A stretch of 35,552 nt of DNA, from positions 5,571-41,122 of the forward strand of contig NVXK01000028.1 in assembly GCA_002733905.1 (NCBI GenBank), read 5' to 3'. This stretch comes from Robiginitomaculum sp. (GTDB lineage Bacteria > Pseudomonadota > Alphaproteobacteria > Caulobacterales > Maricaulaceae). Of this stretch, positions 33,011 to 35,552 are shown in pieces; position 1 is the first letter of the stretch, and each line of letters starts with the position of its first letter. The notes below the pieces were generated by a model that worked only from the letters and a program-made list of their open reading frames with translations, was not told the origin of the DNA and made no database searches. Position numbers and translations under genes: made by a program.

Positions 33011-34543
33011 ATGCAAAATATTCTTGAACAACTCGAAGATCGTCGGGCGCAGGCCAGATTGGGTGGTGGGCAGAAACGGATTGATACGCAACATGCCAAG
33101 GGTAAATTAACGGCGCGAGAGCGAATCGACCTTTTGCTCGATGAGGATAGTTTCGAAGAATTCGATATGTTTGTCTCGCACCGGTGTACGGATTTCGGGA
33201 TGGAGAAAACCAGTTTCCCCGGTGATGGTGTTATCACAGGATGGGGCACGATTAATGGCCGCAAGACATTCGTCTTTGCACAGGATTTTACCGTCTTCGG
33301 CGGCTCGCTCTCGGAAACCAATGCCAAGAAAATCTGCAAAGTACAAGAAATGGCCATCAAACACGGCGCGCCAATCATTGGCCTGAACGATAGCGGCGGC
33401 GCGCGTATCCAAGAGGGCGTGGTCTCTCTAGGCGGTTACGCAGATGTGTTTCAAAACAATGTACTGGCCAGCGGTGTCATCCCACAAATCAGCGTGATTA
33501 TGGGGCCGTGTGCAGGGGGCGCTGTGTATTCACCAGCCCTGACCGATTTCATCTTTATGGTGCGCGATACAAGCTATATGTTTGTGACAGGCCCCGACGT
33601 GGTTAAAACCGTGACCAACGAAATTGTCACCGCCGAAGAATTAGGCGGCGCGAAAACCCATACGACCAAATCATCTGTCGCAGATGGGGCTTTTGATAAT
33701 GATATGGAGGCTCTGGCCGAAATCCGCCGCTTGTTTGACTTCCTGCCGCTTAATAACCGCGAAAAAGCACCCGTGCGCGAAGTCTTTGACGATCCAAACC
33801 GTATTGATAATTCGCTCGATACCCTCGTGCCTGATAATCCGAACTTGCCATATGATATGCACGAGCTGATCCATAAAATCGCTGACGAAGGTGATTTTTA
33901 TGAAATCCAGAAAGACTATGCCAAGAATATCTTGTGCGGCTTTATCCGCCTCGAGGGTCAAAGCGTCGGCGTTGTCGCCAATCAACCCATGGTACTCGCA
34001 GGGTGTTTGGACAGTGATAGCTCTCGCAAAGCGGCGCGGTTTGTGCGTTTTTGTGACGCCTTCTCTATTCCCATCCTGACATTGGTAGATGTGCCGGGTT
34101 TCTTGCCGGGAACGTCCCAAGAATACGGCGGCATTATCAAACACGGTGCGAAACTCCTCTATGCATATGGCGAGGCCACCGTGCCAAAAGTCACCGTCAT
34201 TACACGCAAAGCTTATGGCGGCGCATATGACGTGATGGCCCCCAAACATCTACGCGGCGACCTTAACTACGCATGGCCAAGCGCACAAATCGCCGTCATG
34301 GGCGCAAAAGGCGCCGTAGAAATCCTCTACCGCAAAGACCTCGGCGATGAGGCAAAGATCGCCGAACACACAACTGAGTACGAAAAAAACTTCGCCAACC
34401 CATTTAAAGCGGCAGAGCGCGGATACATTGATGAAGTGATTATGCCGCATGGGACAAGGAAACGGCTGTGTCGGGCGTTCGCGTTGTTGAAAGACAAGGA
34501 CTTGAAAAACCCGTGGAAAAAACACGGGAATATGCCGTTATGA
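33011..34543 (+). CDS. pccB: Propionyl-CoA carboxylase beta subunit (carboxyltransferase)
   Basis: The 510-residue carboxyltransferase has the two acyl-CoA and carboxybiotin binding halves: [30 protein letters not shown] and [16 protein letters not shown] in the first; [21 protein letters not shown] and [14 protein letters not shown] in the second. These match PccB of Alphaproteobacteria more closely than methylcrotonyl-CoA carboxylase. It makes methylmalonyl-CoA from propionyl-CoA with the PccA biotin subunit. AGAGGG precedes the ATG. Its partner gene does not follow directly: an AbiJ-like gene lies between. Confidence 0.95.
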   Translation: MQNILEQLEDRRAQARLGGGQKRIDTQHAKGKLTARERIDLLLDEDSFEEFDMFVSHRCTDFGMEKTSFPGDGVITGWGTINGRKTFVFAQDFTVFGGSLSETNAKKICKVQEMAIKHGAPIIGLNDSGGARIQEGVVSLGGYADVFQNNVLASGVIPQISVIMGPCAGGAVYSPALTDFIFMVRDTSYMFVTGPDVVKTVTNEIVTAEELGGAKTHTTKSSVADGAFDNDMEALAEIRRLFDFLPLNNREKAPVREVFDDPNRIDNSLDTLVPDNPNLPYDMHELIHKIADEGDFYEIQKDYAKNILCGFIRLEGQSVGVVANQPMVLAGCLDSDSSRKAARFVRFCDAFSIPILTLVDVPGFLPGTSQEYGGIIKHGAKLLYAYGEATVPKVTVITRKAYGGAYDVMAPKHLRGDLNYAWPSAQIAVMGAKGAVEILYRKDLGDEAKIAEHTTEYEKNFANPFKAAERGYIDEVIMPHGTRKRLCRAFALLKDKDLKNPWKKHGNMPL

Positions 34544-34557
34544 GTGGGGTGTAAGGG

Positions 34558-35358
34558 ATGAAGTTTTCTGAACGATTTGGATACAAGAAAGTTCGTGAAG
34601 TATTTCAACTTAACAGCATGGACGACCCTCTGCGAAATGGCTTGTGGAATTGCATTAGAAAGTTTGTAGAACCTAATGACAACTTCATCGAAATGTTTTG
34701 GGTTTTGCACTTAAAACAAACAGCTGATACTTGTCCAAGTCACGGGGTTAACGTCTTGGGGGATTATTTGGGGCATGATTTGAAGCGAGCCGTTCGCAAC
34801 CCTTACTTTAGCAGCGAGTGGCACGAAATATATGATATACTAGAACTCACGTGTGCCTTTTTAAAAAGATTGAACCAAGAACAACAATTTCAAGAAAATT
34901 GTAATTATATAATGAAAACCGAAATGTCGGCCTATCGGTTTGTAAATGGAACGATCACTCCAATAACGGATGGCGAGGAAGTTAAGACAATTGAAACTGC
35001 GACAAATAAATCAAAACCCTCTGTGCGGAAACATTTACATCGGAGTCTTGAGTTGCTCTCAGATCGCCAAAACCCAGATTACCGAAATTCAATTAAAGAA
35101 TCTATTTCTGCTGTTGAAAGTAAAGTTCAACTTTTGTTGAATGATGAAAAAGGGACGTTAGGAAATTTATTAAATAAGCTGGATGGACTGCACCCTTCGC
35201 AAAAAGAAGCCTTCAAAAAAATATATGGTTATACTTCGGATAAAGGTGGTATTCGTCATGCTCTTTTGGATGAAGATAAAATAGATTTTGATGACGCAAA
35301 GTACATGCTTGTCGTTTGCTCTGCTTTTGTCAATTATCTGACTGGAAAAATACAATGA
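34558..35358 (+). CDS. AbiJ-like abortive infection protein (AbiJ N-terminal domain 4 type)
   Basis: The 266-residue protein begins [18 protein letters not shown] and has [11 protein letters not shown], the start of the AbiJ N-terminal domain 4 family. The C-terminal half has [20 protein letters not shown] (about residues 168-187), [16 protein letters not shown] (224-239) and [10 protein letters not shown], typical of AbiJ-type HEPN-like proteins linked to phage defence. A canonical HEPN R-x4-6-H motif is not obvious. It sits 14 bases after pccB, is visibly more AT-rich than its neighbours, and its TGA overlaps the pccA ATG as ATGA. The defence role is inferred from family, not shown here. 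Confidence 0.8.
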   Translation: MKFSERFGYKKVREVFQLNSMDDPLRNGLWNCIRKFVEPNDNFIEMFWVLHLKQTADTCPSHGVNVLGDYLGHDLKRAVRNPYFSSEWHEIYDILELTCAFLKRLNQEQQFQENCNYIMKTEMSAYRFVNGTITPITDGEEVKTIETATNKSKPSVRKHLHRSLELLSDRQNPDYRNSIKESISAVESKVQLLLNDEKGTLGNLLNKLDGLHPSQKEAFKKIYGYTSDKGGIRHALLDEDKIDFDDAKYMLVVCSAFVNYLTGKIQ

Positions 35359-35552
35359 TCACTAAAATTTTAATCGCCAATAGAGGCGAAATTGCGTGTC
35401 GGGTTATAAAAACGGCGCAAAAATTGGGCATCAAAACCGTAGCGGTGTACTCCGACGCGGACAAGAATGCGTTGCATGTTGAGATGGCGGATGAGGCGAT
35501 TTATATTGGGGAGAGTGTGGCGGCCAAATCCTATCTTGTTATGGAGAAAATT
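35355..35552 (+). CDS. pccA: Propionyl-CoA carboxylase alpha subunit, 5' part
   Basis: The window holds the first 66 codons. [20 protein letters not shown], then [20 protein letters not shown] is the biotin carboxylase N-terminus of PccA-type acyl-CoA carboxylase alpha subunits; the gene runs off the edge. It overlaps the AbiJ-like gene by four bases (ATGA), and the only ribosome-binding-like sequence is a weak GGA eight bases upstream inside that gene, so its translation may depend on the inserted gene. Confidence 0.92.
   Translation, partial: MITKILIANRGEIACRVIKTAQKLGIKTVAVYSDADKNALHVEMADEAIYIGESVAAKSYLVMEKI

Overview
This window comes from an alphaproteobacterium of moderate to low GC. 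The pointers are a ScfR/RamB-type short-chain acyl-CoA regulator divergent from an aceB-aceA glyoxylate pair, a ccmF-ccmG-ccmH cytochrome c maturation block, a lipoprotein M1 aminopeptidase of the leukotriene A4 hydrolase type, and a pccB/pccA propionyl-CoA carboxylase locus. The genus cannot be fixed from the sequence; a marine Hyphomonas/Maricaulis-like or Kordiimonas-like lineage is only a guess. No rRNA, tRNA or CRISPR array was seen.

Layout. 1-1222: a tiny membrane protein, a VOC-family protein and a Kbp (BON+LysM) protein. 1223-9527: an AT-rich accessory locus of predicted lipoproteins and small unknown ORFs. It is built from repeated pieces: five copies (two long, three truncated) of a module encoding a Cys-containing segment ending in GRVILVP-x-G-x-x-C, two copies of a 51-bp leader repeat, an IS3-like remnant, and several broken genes (one nonsense, two frameshifts). 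9528-9977: a gap with a likely minus-strand small RNA made of consecutive hairpins and a Rho-independent terminator. 9978-15846: a YafK-like L,D-transpeptidase-fold protein, the M1 peptidase, and ccmFGH joined by ATGA overlaps. 16006-18312: gdhA and a proline iminopeptidase. 18383-23317: the aceB-aceA operon with a good terminator and its divergent ScfR-like regulator. 23301-26659: a CaiB/BaiF (AMACR-like) protein, a 50-residue unknown, a MaoC-type hydratase, an SDR resembling the (3R)-hydroxyacyl-CoA dehydrogenase of multifunctional enzyme 2, and a free-methionine-R-sulfoxide reductase. 26656-32731: a LOG-family hydrolase, an Ig-like/degenerate-LysM protein and an RND efflux pair. 33011-35552: pccB, an AbiJ-like abortive-infection gene, and the start of pccA.

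How the genes fit together. The right two thirds centre on acyl-CoA and C2/C3 metabolism: glyoxylate shunt, R-specific beta-oxidation-like hydratase and dehydrogenase, a 2-methylacyl-CoA racemase-like protein, and propionyl-CoA carboxylation. The ScfR-like regulator is a plausible common controller, and related TGCAA/TGCAT elements precede both the maoC-type gene and pccB. The parts most worth a second look are the mosaic lipoprotein locus (1320-9527), the antisense-strand sRNA near 9600-9760, and the defence-like gene coupled by a 4-base overlap to pccA inside a housekeeping operon.
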